Part shown: piece after piece, positions 13,042 through 19,463 of the stretch
How positions within the stretch are numbered: the first letter of the stretch is position 1
How the letters are laid out: each line of letters starts with the position of its first letter
Assembly (NCBI GenBank): GCA_046294495.1
Contig: JBKBKV010000025.1
Span: forward strand, 1 to 23,963
Direction: 5' to 3'
Source of the DNA: HRBIN23 sp046294495
GTDB lineage: Bacteria > Chloroflexota > Dehalococcoidia > Lucifugimonadales > HRBIN23
Length of the DNA: 23,963 nucleotides
Translations under genes and position numbers: made by a program
The notes under the pieces: model-generated
Told to the model about the DNA's origin: nothing
The model's database searches: none
Seen by the model: the letters and a program-made list of their open reading frames with translations, nothing else

Positions 13042-13811
13042 ATCTCTAGCATCATCCCTTCTGTGGCTATAGAGGGGGTAAGGCCCATACTAGAGAGATG
13101 TGTGTGCAGTTCCTGCGCTACCTCCTCTCGCACGGCAGGGTTCAGGTGGGCGGCGACGACTTGCAATGGGGCATCTTGTATGCGGAGCAGGGCCTCCAGC
13201 GCCTGGGCCAGGGTAGCGGGGGTCAAGTGCCCGGCGTTTGTAGCACGCTGGAGCAGACGGTCGGGCATAGTGGCCTCAATGACAAGCAGATCTGGGCGGG
13301 TGTGCTCCCAGGCCCTGGCTACCTGGGGGCCACAGTCCCCTGTATAGAACACCGTTTTGCCACGGGTGTCTGTTAGTTCCCAGCCCACCGCAGGGACACT
13401 ATGCGGAACGGGGATGGCCCGCGCCTGGTAGCCCAGGAGTTGGAAGGGCGTGAGGGGGACTACGGGGATGAGGTGGAAGAAGGGTTGTTCAGGGGAAGGG
13501 CGACGGGTGAAGTCCAGGTATAGGGAACCGTCCAGAAGGTAGCGTCGCAGGTGCTCCAGGGTGTCGGGGAGGCCATAGATGGGCAGTGGGTGGCCCCGCT
13601 CCAGGATGTTGAGGCCCAGCAGGGGGATATCCCGAATGTGGTCATAGTGGCGATGGGTTAGGAGGAGGGCTTGCAGGTTGCTTTGTTCCTGAATAGTAAG
13701 AGCGCCTGTTAGTCCACCGGCGTCTAGGGCCAGGGTGCCCTCCACCAGGATAGACATGGGGCGAAAGGGGCCGGCCTCGCTCTGGTGGGCCCCCAAGAAG
13801 CGGAGGCGCAT
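13038..13811 (-). CDS. MBL-fold metallo-hydrolase
   Basis: Metallo-beta-lactamase fold enzyme of 257 residues. Metal ligands can be followed: HRHYDH (53-58), His137 in VPHSVP, Asp159 in YTGDCG, and a late His195 in NAGHLTP or His222 in AAHLNP. The YTGDCG and NAGHLTP blocks resemble class II cyclic-nucleotide phosphodiesterases and RNase Z-like enzymes, so I infer a phosphodiesterase; the substrate is not known. There is no signal peptide. It starts one base after the corA stop and ends within the ATGA shared with the Mut7-C gene. The tight link to a putative RNase is compatible with RNA or nucleotide turnover, but this is inference. Confidence 0.82.
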   Translation of the reverse strand: MRLRFLGAHQSEAGPFRPMSILVEGTLALDAGGLTGALTIQEQSNLQALLLTHRHYDHIRDIPLLGLNILERGHPLPIYGLPDTLEHLRRYLLDGSLYLDFTRRPSPEQPFFHLIPVVPLTPFQLLGYQARAIPVPHSVPAVGWELTDTRGKTVFYTGDCGPQVARAWEHTRPDLLVIEATMPDRLLQRATNAGHLTPATLAQALEALLRIQDAPLQVVAAHLNPAVREEVAQELHTHLSSMGLTPSIATEGMMLEI

Positions 13812-13812
13812 G

Positions 13813-14751
13813 CTACACCCACCTGTTCAGGCGGAACCATACCCACATAGCCACCCCCAGAAAAGCGCCGATGCCGGTCATGATCCAGAAAGCAATGGGG
13901 TTGTCGGCCAGGGGTAGGTGCACATTCATCCCATACATAGTGCCAAGGATTGTAATAGGGAGGAGGGCTGTAAAGATAACTGTGAGGATGCGGAGGGCGT
14001 CGTTGGTGAGTTGGCTACTAAGGGTAAAGAGGGTCTCGTTGAGGCCCTGGGCAACTTCCCGCAGTTCTTCCAGTTCGGCCCAGATGCGGCGGATGTGGTC
14101 GGCAAGGTCGCCGAAGTATACATCTGGGTCAACCTTCAGGAAGGGGTATTCTCTACGCTCTAGCAGTTCCATCACCCCAATTTGGGGGCGGATAATGCGC
14201 CGGTAAGCGATGATATCTCGGCGGATGAAGGAGAGGCGCTCGGCGATTTGACGGGTGCCCCGCTCAAAGAGGCGTTCCTCTACCTCGTCCACCTGTTCCA
14301 TAATCTTTCCCAGGATAGGAAAGCAGTAGTCTACCAGCACATCAAGGATACGGTAAAGCAGATAGCCCGAGGAGCGGGCCATAAGTTCGTCCCGCACGGC
14401 CTCGCTCTGCGTGCAGTCGGCGAAGAGTTTTACCAATGGCTTCAGCTCGCCCCGGTGCACCGTTACCACATAGTTGGCGCCGGCGAATATAGCCACTTGA
14501 CTGGGCAGGGTAAGGCGCATGGCCTTGCTGAAGAGGGGGAGGTGGAGCACCAGGAAGATGTGATCCTCAAACTCGTCCACCTTAGGTAACTGGACGCGGG
14601 AGAGGCAGTCATCCAGGGCGAATGGGTGGAAGTTGAAGCGGGCACGCAGGTATTCCATCTCGGCCATGGTGGGCCGCTCAATATTGACCCAGGTGAGGCC
14701 TTTCCAGGTAATAGATTTGATTTCCAGGCGTGCCAAGCCTGTGGTGGTCAA
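13813..14751 (-). CDS. corA: CorA family magnesium/cobalt transporter
   Basis: Divalent-cation channel of about 312 residues in the inner membrane. It has the long soluble N-terminal domain with a helical segment (IRRIWAELEELREVAQGLNETLF) and two C-terminal transmembrane helices. The signature GMN is in TMYGMNVHLP at the end of the first helix; the second is IAFWIMTGIGAFLGVAMWVWF. The N-terminal ALDDCLSRVQLPKVDEFEDHIFLVLH block is also typical. The start is uncertain: the frame is open to 14814, but TTG 14751 follows GGGGGAG (spacing only two bases) and leaves space for two divergent promoters before the PAC2 gene. It is the first gene of the 13-gene minus-strand run. Confidence 0.88.
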   Translation of the reverse strand: MTTTGLARLEIKSITWKGLTWVNIERPTMAEMEYLRARFNFHPFALDDCLSRVQLPKVDEFEDHIFLVLHLPLFSKAMRLTLPSQVAIFAGANYVVTVHRGELKPLVKLFADCTQSEAVRDELMARSSGYLLYRILDVLVDYCFPILGKIMEQVDEVEERLFERGTRQIAERLSFIRRDIIAYRRIIRPQIGVMELLERREYPFLKVDPDVYFGDLADHIRRIWAELEELREVAQGLNETLFTLSSQLTNDALRILTVIFTALLPITILGTMYGMNVHLPLADNPIAFWIMTGIGAFLGVAMWVWFRLNRWV

Positions 14752-14827
14752 TTCTCCCCCTTCCGCGGCGCTAGCCTTATTGTAACACCCTTCCTGGCGG
14801 GGGCACACGCGCAAGGGAGGCCTTATC

Positions 14828-15811
14828 GTGCAAGGTCGGGCGATACAGTCTGTGCTACACTTCTATCGGAGGGGTGTTGTGGAGAGCCTCGTTGTGCATA
14901 TATTGCCCCGGCTTGGGCATCCTGTGCTCATAGGGGCCTTCGCCGGGTGGCCTGACGCCCAGGAGGGGGCTACCTACGCGGTGCGCTATCTGGTGCGCCA
15001 TTTAGGGGCACTCCCCTGCGCTAGCGTAGACCCCGAGGAGTTCTACGACTTCCAGCGTGTGCGCCCGGTTGTCTACCTGGACGAGCGTGGTGAACGGGTC
15101 ATCCACTGGCCGAGCAACGAGTTCTTCGCCTGGCAGGCGAACGAGGCGTCCTTTGGCCTGCTTCTCTTCGCTGGCATTGAACCCCACTTGCGCTGGAAGG
15201 CTTTCACACGCACCATCCTGGGTATGGCACAGCAGGTAGGCGTGGAGCGTGTGGTGATGTTGGGGAGCCTGCTTGATGCTGTGCCGCACACCCGTGATGT
15301 GCGCATTACGGGGACGGCTAACCAGTTGGAGCTGCGGCGCACCCTGGAGAGGCTTGGGGTGTTCGGCTCTCGCTACCAGGGGCCTACCGGCATCGGCACC
15401 GCCCTGAGTGAGGCGTGCACCCAGGCACGCTTGCCCTTCTGTTCCCTGTGGGCCCACTGCCCCCACTACTTGCAAATCTCCCCGAACCCCAAGGCCAGCC
15501 TGGCCCTCCTCCAGCGCTTGGAGCGCTTGCTGGGCATCACCTTCCCCTTGGGGGCGCTAAGGGGAATGGTAGCGGCCTTCGAGTCCGAGGTCGCCAAGGT
15601 TGTGGCCAATAACGCTGAACTGGCTGCCCATTTGCGTCGTTTGGAGGAGGCCTACGATATGATGGCCGAGCGCCCACCCGAGCGGCAAGAGGAACTCCCC
15701 CCGCCGGAGGAGATGGTCAAGGAGTTGGAGGAGTTCCTGCGCCGTCAAGGGCGCGGGGACGGCGGAAGCCCCCCTGCTCCCGACCCCGCACAGCCCTCTG
15801 GAGGGGCGTAG
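14828..15811 (+). CDS. PAC2 family protein (proteasome-assembly-chaperone fold)
   Basis: PAC2 family protein of 327 residues. Landmarks are VLIGAFAGWPDAQEGATYAVRYLV (near the start), the Asp/Glu-rich DPEEFYDFQRVRPVV stretch, VVMLGSLLDAVPHTR, ITGTANQLELRRTLERLGV, YQGPTGIGTALSEACTQA and SLWAHCPHYLQISPNPKASLALL. The C-terminus is a charged helix followed by a Pro/Gly-rich tail. Archaeal and eukaryotic relatives act as proteasome assembly chaperones; in bacteria the function is not established, and I see no proteasome gene in this window. The GTG at 14828 has AAGGGAGG at seven bases. It is transcribed divergently from corA. Confidence 0.87.
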   Translation: MQGRAIQSVLHFYRRGVVESLVVHILPRLGHPVLIGAFAGWPDAQEGATYAVRYLVRHLGALPCASVDPEEFYDFQRVRPVVYLDERGERVIHWPSNEFFAWQANEASFGLLLFAGIEPHLRWKAFTRTILGMAQQVGVERVVMLGSLLDAVPHTRDVRITGTANQLELRRTLERLGVFGSRYQGPTGIGTALSEACTQARLPFCSLWAHCPHYLQISPNPKASLALLQRLERLLGITFPLGALRGMVAAFESEVAKVVANNAELAAHLRRLEEAYDMMAERPPERQEELPPPEEMVKELEEFLRRQGRGDGGSPPAPDPAQPSGGA

Positions 15812-15844
15812 GGGTCCCGGCACGGGGGCTGACTATTTGCGAGG

Positions 15845-16138
15845 CTAACTGGCGGAAGGGACATTGCGCTGACCAAGTATCAGGCGCGCTTCGGCCCCTA
15901 TCCCCAGTTCTGCACAGTCGAGGAAAGTGGAGTAGATAGCCTTGTCAAGGGCACGGCGGAGCCACGGTTCTCGGGCAAGAGTTTCGGCAGACGACTGGCG
16001 TAGGTGCACAAGGCGCACCAGGCGCTGTAGGAAATAGGCCTGTAAGGGCGTATACGCCTGCACCCCCCTCTCGGGGGAGAAGGGGGACTGTCCCCCCGCG
16101 AAAGACCGCTGACTGGTGCCCGTAGATTGCTCGTGCAT
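15845..16138 (-). CDS. Small hypothetical protein, 97 aa
   Basis: Unrecognised protein. The N-terminal 30 residues are low-complexity and encoded by a GC-rich double hairpin. Residues 31-97 look like a real helical domain, with LQAYFLQRLVRLVHLRQ, then WLRRALDKAIYSTFLDCAEL and GAEARLILGQR. The ATG at 16138 has GAGGTGG about eight bases upstream and a perfect TATAAT just before that, so the start is well supported. A second choice is GTG 16060, directly after a G-rich stretch and just past the hairpins, which would give a 71-residue protein containing only the helical part. It is isolated between convergent PAC2 and divergent modA genes; no function is proposed. Confidence 0.6.
   Translation of the reverse strand: MHEQSTGTSQRSFAGGQSPFSPERGVQAYTPLQAYFLQRLVRLVHLRQSSAETLAREPWLRRALDKAIYSTFLDCAELGIGAEARLILGQRNVPSAS
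16050..16062. repeat. 13-bp direct repeat, copy 1
   Basis: GTATACGCCTGCA, an exact match to 16188-16200, with a centre-to-centre distance of 138 bases. This copy lies inside the small hypothetical gene. The first six bases (GTATAC) are palindromic. Confidence 0.75.
16064..16097. repeat. Double GC-rich hairpin
   Basis: Two adjacent inverted repeats: CCCCC-TCTC-GGGGG (16064-16077) and GGGGGAC-T-GTCCCCC (16082-16096). They lie in the 5' part of the small hypothetical gene and directly follow copy 1 of the 13-bp repeat. This looks like a dispersed-repeat (REP/MITE-like) unit rather than normal coding sequence. Only one copy is in the window, so it cannot be shown to be dispersed. Confidence 0.5.
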
Positions 16139-16161
16139 CGCCGCACCACCTCTACAACTAT

Positions 16162-16167
16162 ATTATA
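16162..16167 (-). promoter_or_regulatory. -10 element for the small hypothetical gene
   Basis: A perfect TATAAT on the minus strand, about 24 bases before the ATG at 16138, with the ribosome site between. Bases at the expected -35 (TACTGA) match poorly, so an activator or another sigma factor may be needed. TATACT on the plus strand overlaps it (16164-16169) and could serve modA. Confidence 0.4.
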
Positions 16168-16187
16168 CTGCACGCTGGCAAGGATCA

Positions 16188-16200
16188 GTATACGCCTGCA
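16188..16200. repeat. 13-bp direct repeat, copy 2
   Basis: Exact copy of 16050-16062. It lies in the space between the divergent small hypothetical gene and modA, just upstream of the small gene's -10 element. Together the two copies bracket 125 bases that include the promoter, start codon and hairpins of the small gene. Confidence 0.75.
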
Positions 16201-16229
16201 AAAGGGTAGGGGGCTACCCCTGGGGGTAA

Positions 16230-16262
16230 AGATTTGGTTGAGATTTGGTGAAGATACGGTCA
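16230..16262 (+). repeat. Three tandem 11-bp repeats at the modA start
   Basis: AGATTTGGTTG (16230-16240), AGATTTGGTGA (16241-16251) and AGATACGGTCA (16252-16262) follow each other with no gap. Nine of eleven bases agree between units 1 and 2, and unit 3 keeps AGAT-x-x-GGT. An 11-base period is one helical turn, as in sites for response regulators that bind head to tail. The array overlaps the TTG start assumed for modA. Confidence 0.6.
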
Positions 16263-17032
16263 AGGGGGGCATTGGCCTTTGGAGGCTTACACTCGCCCTG
16301 ATGCTATTGTGCGGCGGGGCATGCCAGAGTCAAACAGCGGGGAACACCCCCACAGTCCTAACAGTGGCGGCGGCTGCCGACCTGACCTTCGCCTTCCGCG
16401 AGATAGGCCAGCGTTTCCAGGAGAGGACAGGCGTAGCCGTAAACTTCACCTTCGGCTCCTCTGGTCAACTGGCCCAGCAAATTGAGCATGGCGCACCTGC
16501 AGATGTCTACGCTTCGGCCAGTATGGCGCTGGCGGAAGACCTGGTGCAAAAGGGGATGGCCTACTCGGACACCTTGGCCCTTTACGCCCGAGGGCGCATC
16601 GTGCTGTGGACGCGCCCCGATAGTCCTTTGGACCTCCAGCGCCTGGAGGACCTGACCCACCCTAATGTGCGACGCATTGCTATAGCCAACCCCGATCACG
16701 CCCCCTACGGAATGGCAGCGCGCCAGGCCCTTCAGGGTCTAGGTCTGTGGGATTCTCTGCGCCCCAAACTGATTCTGGGTGAAAATGTGCGTCAGACCCT
16801 TCAGTATGCCGAGACAGGCAATGTGGATGTCTCTATTGTTGCCCTCGCCCTGGCAGTGCAGACGCAAGGGAAGTGGCACCTCATTCCCGAGGAACTCCAC
16901 GCCCCTATAGACCAGGGCATAGTAGTGGTGCGCGGCACAAGGTCTGAGACCCAGGCGCGCCTCTTCGTCCAATATGTGTTAAGCGCCGAGGGGAGGGCCA
17001 TCCTGCAGAGATACGGGTTTGTTACCCCATAA
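16238..17032 (+). CDS. modA: ModA-like molybdate/tungstate ABC-transporter binding lipoprotein
   Basis: Extracytoplasmic solute-binding protein. It has a hydrophobic signal (LWRLTLALMLL) ending in a lipobox-like GGAC, so it should be lipid-anchored. The mature part begins with VLTVAAAADLTFAFREIGQRF and contains FTFGSSGQLAQQIEHGAPADVYASAS, IAIANPDHAPYGMAARQALQ and GNVDVSIVALALA, the ModA pattern for binding a tetrahedral oxyanion. No permease or ATPase follows; the next gene is plsY on the other strand. The start is unsettled: TTG 16238 has GGGGG 10 bases upstream and gives 264 residues; ATT 16271 would give an ideal 18-residue signal but is a rare codon; ATG 16301 is too late for a signal peptide. 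The frame also runs upstream to 16127 without a ribosome site. Confidence 0.85.
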   Translation: MRFGEDTVKGGIGLWRLTLALMLLCGGACQSQTAGNTPTVLTVAAAADLTFAFREIGQRFQERTGVAVNFTFGSSGQLAQQIEHGAPADVYASASMALAEDLVQKGMAYSDTLALYARGRIVLWTRPDSPLDLQRLEDLTHPNVRRIAIANPDHAPYGMAARQALQGLGLWDSLRPKLILGENVRQTLQYAETGNVDVSIVALALAVQTQGKWHLIPEELHAPIDQGIVVVRGTRSETQARLFVQYVLSAEGRAILQRYGFVTP

Positions 17033-17040
17033 GGTAGCCG

Positions 17041-17712
17041 TTAGCCTCGCACTATCCGCCGCTGTTGCCAGGGGACGGTGGTAGGCACATCCCGGTCGTA
17101 GAGGAGACGCCACAGGAGCACCTTATACCAGGGGTAGCGTTCATCGGGGCGTTCCCAGTTGGCTAGCAGGCGCTTGAGGGCCACCAGGCCGAGTATCCCT
17201 ATAGACAGCCAGAGGCGGGGATGCCCCGGCACCAGGGCCCCCCATAACGGCAGAGAGAGGAAGCCGATGCCTATCCACAAGGCGGTGGAACGGAAGACGA
17301 GCCACCCCGGCACCACAGCCAGCACGAAGCCCAGGAGCTCCCACGGCACTCCCAGCAAGGGGATACCCAGGAGCACCCCAATGGATGTTGCCACCCCCCG
17401 CCCTCCGGTAAAGCGAAGGTAGGGCGACCAGTTGTGGCCTGCCACCAGAGCCAAGCCCACGCCCATCTGCTGCAGGGGTGAGAGGCCTACCTCTTTGGCC
17501 AGGAAGATAGGGAGCGTCCCTTTGCCCAGGGCGTCAAAAACCCCCACCAGGAGCCCCAGCCTTGCGCCTATTGCCCTGGCCACATTGGAGGCTCCGATAT
17601 TCCCCGAGCCAACTTGGCGCAGGTCTATCCCCGCCTTCCAGCGGGCTGCCAAATAAGCGGTTGGGAAACCACCCCACAGGTAAGCGGCGAGGATGGCTAG
17701 CCAGGTCTGCAT
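17041..17712 (-). CDS. plsY: Acyl-phosphate:glycerol-3-phosphate acyltransferase PlsY
   Basis: Integral membrane enzyme of 223 residues that acylates glycerol-3-phosphate with acyl-phosphate, the first step of phospholipid synthesis. Motif 1 is GSGNIGASNVARAIG (35-49), motif 2 is GHNWSPYLRFTGGRGVATS (92-110), and motif 3 is the KRLLANW segment near the C-terminal third. Several hydrophobic helices are evident. Motif 2 has Arg where GGKG is usual. A basic C-terminal tail of about 30 residues (YKVLLWRLLYDRDVP...) follows the last helix. The ATG lies eight bases after the PHP gene stop, without a strong ribosome site, so translation probably couples to the upstream gene. Its stop is eight bases from the convergent modA stop. 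Confidence 0.92.
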   Translation of the reverse strand: MQTWLAILAAYLWGGFPTAYLAARWKAGIDLRQVGSGNIGASNVARAIGARLGLLVGVFDALGKGTLPIFLAKEVGLSPLQQMGVGLALVAGHNWSPYLRFTGGRGVATSIGVLLGIPLLGVPWELLGFVLAVVPGWLVFRSTALWIGIGFLSLPLWGALVPGHPRLWLSIGILGLVALKRLLANWERPDERYPWYKVLLWRLLYDRDVPTTVPWQQRRIVRG

Positions 17713-17720
17713 AGGCTGTC

Positions 17721-18581
17721 TTACACGTCACCCTTGGGAACAGGGACCTTGCCCAGCGCCAGGAGGCGTTCCACCACCTCCCAGGGTGGACCAACGCTCC
17801 CCGGCTCTACCTCGCCAGGGGTGCTGAAGGCATGGTAGTCGCTTCCCCCTGTAGGGATGAGAGAGTGCTCTTTCGCCAAGCCCAGGAGGGCGTTCACCTG
17901 GTCAGGTGTGTAGTCCCCGTAGTAGACTTCCATACCCGCCAGGCCGGCCTCTTTCAGTTCCCGAAGCCAGCGGGGCAGGTCGCGGATGTCCCTGGGGTGG
18001 GCCAAAACCGGGACGCCCCCGTGTTGGCAGATGAAGTGCACCGTATCGGCTGGGACGAACTTCTCCCGCTCCACATAGGCGGGGCCGGTGCGCCCAATCC
18101 ATCGGTCAAAGGCCTCCTTGAGGCTGGAGACATACCCCTTTTCCAGCATGGCCTGGGCGATGTGGGGACGCCCCACAGAAGAGGCGCCCCCTGTTATCTC
18201 CAAGACCCGCTCCCAGGCGATGTCCATCCCGAAAGAGTGCAGGCGCTCCAGAATCGCCTGGGCCCGTTCTATGCGCCCTCTACGGAAGCGCTCTAGCACC
18301 TCCTGGAGGCCCATATCCTCATGCGAAAGAAAGTAGCCTAGCACATGGATTTCGTCCCCGGGCACATCCGTAGAGAACTCTACGCCGGGGATAAGGGTCA
18401 GTTGGGGGTGGCGTTCAGATTCGGCGCGGGCCTCTGCCAGGCCGTGGGTGGTGTCGTGGTCTGTAATGGCGATGACTCGCAAGCCTCGCTGGGCACACAA
18501 GCGCACCAGTTGGGTGGGGGTAAGACGGCCATCCGAGGCAGTGGTGTGCAGGTGCAAATCTGCCAGGGCATGGGTGGGCAT
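17721..18581 (-). CDS. PHP domain phosphoesterase (RNase AM / TrpH-like)
   Basis: PHP metal-dependent phosphoesterase of 286 residues. Metal ligands are readable: DLHLHTTASDG (8-18) with His10 and His12, TDHDT (40-44), GVEFS (66-70) with Glu68, AHPRD and GGSDYHAF. The insert between these (SVGRPHIAQAMLEKGYVSS...) is typical of the YciV/TrpH group, whose E. coli member hydrolyses 3',5'-nucleoside bisphosphates and trims RNA 5' ends. I infer a similar cytoplasmic nucleotide or RNA phosphatase. The ATG follows the YmdB-like gene's TAA with no base between (TAAATG), showing tight coupling. Confidence 0.9.
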   Translation of the reverse strand: MPTHALADLHLHTTASDGRLTPTQLVRLCAQRGLRVIAITDHDTTHGLAEARAESERHPQLTLIPGVEFSTDVPGDEIHVLGYFLSHEDMGLQEVLERFRRGRIERAQAILERLHSFGMDIAWERVLEITGGASSVGRPHIAQAMLEKGYVSSLKEAFDRWIGRTGPAYVEREKFVPADTVHFICQHGGVPVLAHPRDIRDLPRWLRELKEAGLAGMEVYYGDYTPDQVNALLGLAKEHSLIPTGGSDYHAFSTPGEVEPGSVGPPWEVVERLLALGKVPVPKGDV

Positions 18582-19346
18582 TTACCTGCTCTCCCTATCA
18601 ACGCGCACGATGGAGCGGGCGCGCCCGCTCTGGTCGTCTATGTCTACTAGGACAGCGTTGAGCACCGAGGGGCCGCTGGCCACACTAAAGCGTCGTGGTG
18701 TCTGGAGGAGGAAGCGCTCCAAAATATCCTGCACTTCTACACCGATGATAGAGTTGTAGGGGCCACACATACCTACATCGGTAACAAAGGCAGTGCCCCT
18801 GGGCAGGATGCGGGGATCAGCAGTAGGGACATGGGTGTGGGTTCCCAGCACGGCGCTAACCCGCCCGTCCAGATACCAGCCCATGGCCTGCTTTTCGCTG
18901 GTGGCCTCGGCGTGGAAGTCAACGATGATGATGCGGGCTCCCACCAGCCCATTCAGAAGGTTGTCGGCCGCACGGAACGGGCAGTCTATAGGGGCCATAA
19001 AAGTCCGCCCCTGCAAGTTCACCACTGCCACCTCGCCCCGCTGGAGGTAGCCCTTGCCCGGCACACCCGGCGGATAGTTCAAGGGGCGTAGCACCGGCAG
19101 TTCCCCATCCAGATGCGGGGTGAACTCCTTCTGGTCCCAGATGTGGTTGCCCGAGGTGATGATGTCTACCCCGGCAGAGAGGATTTCGTGGGCGGTGTCC
19201 AGGGTGAGGCCATTGCCCCCGGCGGCGTTCTCGCCGTTGGCGATAACCAGTTCTGGGGCCAGTTCCTTCCGCAGGGATGGGAGCAGGGTCTGAAGCGCTC
19301 TGCGCCCTGGCTTGCCCACCACATCGCCTATGAAAAGCACCCGCAT
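18582..19346 (-). CDS. ymdB: YmdB-like metallophosphoesterase (TIGR00282 family)
   Basis: Calcineurin-type phosphoesterase of 254 residues. The dimetal motifs are GDVVGKPGR (7-15), NGENAAGG (37-44), GNHIWD (66-71), IVDFHAEATSEKQA and GTHTHVPTAD, a pattern specific to the TIGR00282/YmdB group. In Bacillus YmdB hydrolyses 2',3'-cyclic nucleotides and affects biofilm and sporulation choices; the role here is inferred by family. The start at 19346 was chosen over 19370 because AGGAG lies six bases upstream and the protein then begins directly with MRVLFIGD. A good promoter candidate lies just upstream, making this the first gene of a ymdB-PHP-plsY operon. In many genomes ymdB sits near rny, which is not present here. 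Confidence 0.91.
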   Translation of the reverse strand: MRVLFIGDVVGKPGRRALQTLLPSLRKELAPELVIANGENAAGGNGLTLDTAHEILSAGVDIITSGNHIWDQKEFTPHLDGELPVLRPLNYPPGVPGKGYLQRGEVAVVNLQGRTFMAPIDCPFRAADNLLNGLVGARIIIVDFHAEATSEKQAMGWYLDGRVSAVLGTHTHVPTADPRILPRGTAFVTDVGMCGPYNSIIGVEVQDILERFLLQTPRRFSVASGPSVLNAVLVDIDDQSGRARSIVRVDRESR

Positions 19347-19365
19347 ATCAACTCCTGGAAGATAT

Positions 19366-19394
19366 AGCATACTAGAAAGGTGAGCGTCTGTGAA
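19366..19394 (-). promoter_or_regulatory. Promoter candidate for the ymdB-PHP-plsY operon
   Basis: On the minus strand TTCACA (19389-19394, 5/6) and TATGCT (19366-19371, 4/6) are separated by exactly 17 bases. Transcription would start near 19359, leaving a 13-base leader that contains the AGGAG site of the ATG at 19346. It is the best-placed sigma-70 promoter in the window. Confidence 0.5.
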
Positions 19395-19463
19395 GGGCGT
19401 GGCGCCTGGCGGGCCATGGCACGCTATGCTATGCTAACCTCATCAGCAGAAGGGGATAACGCA

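Noticed and set aside
16127..16237. Long N-terminal extension of modA from TTG 16127
   Set aside because: No ribosome site, antisense to the promoter of the small hypothetical gene, and it would place 50 residues before the signal peptide.
19380..19463. N-terminal extension of the 126-residue hypothetical gene
   Set aside because: It covers the -35 region of the divergent ymdB promoter, and ATG 19464 has a better ribosome site.
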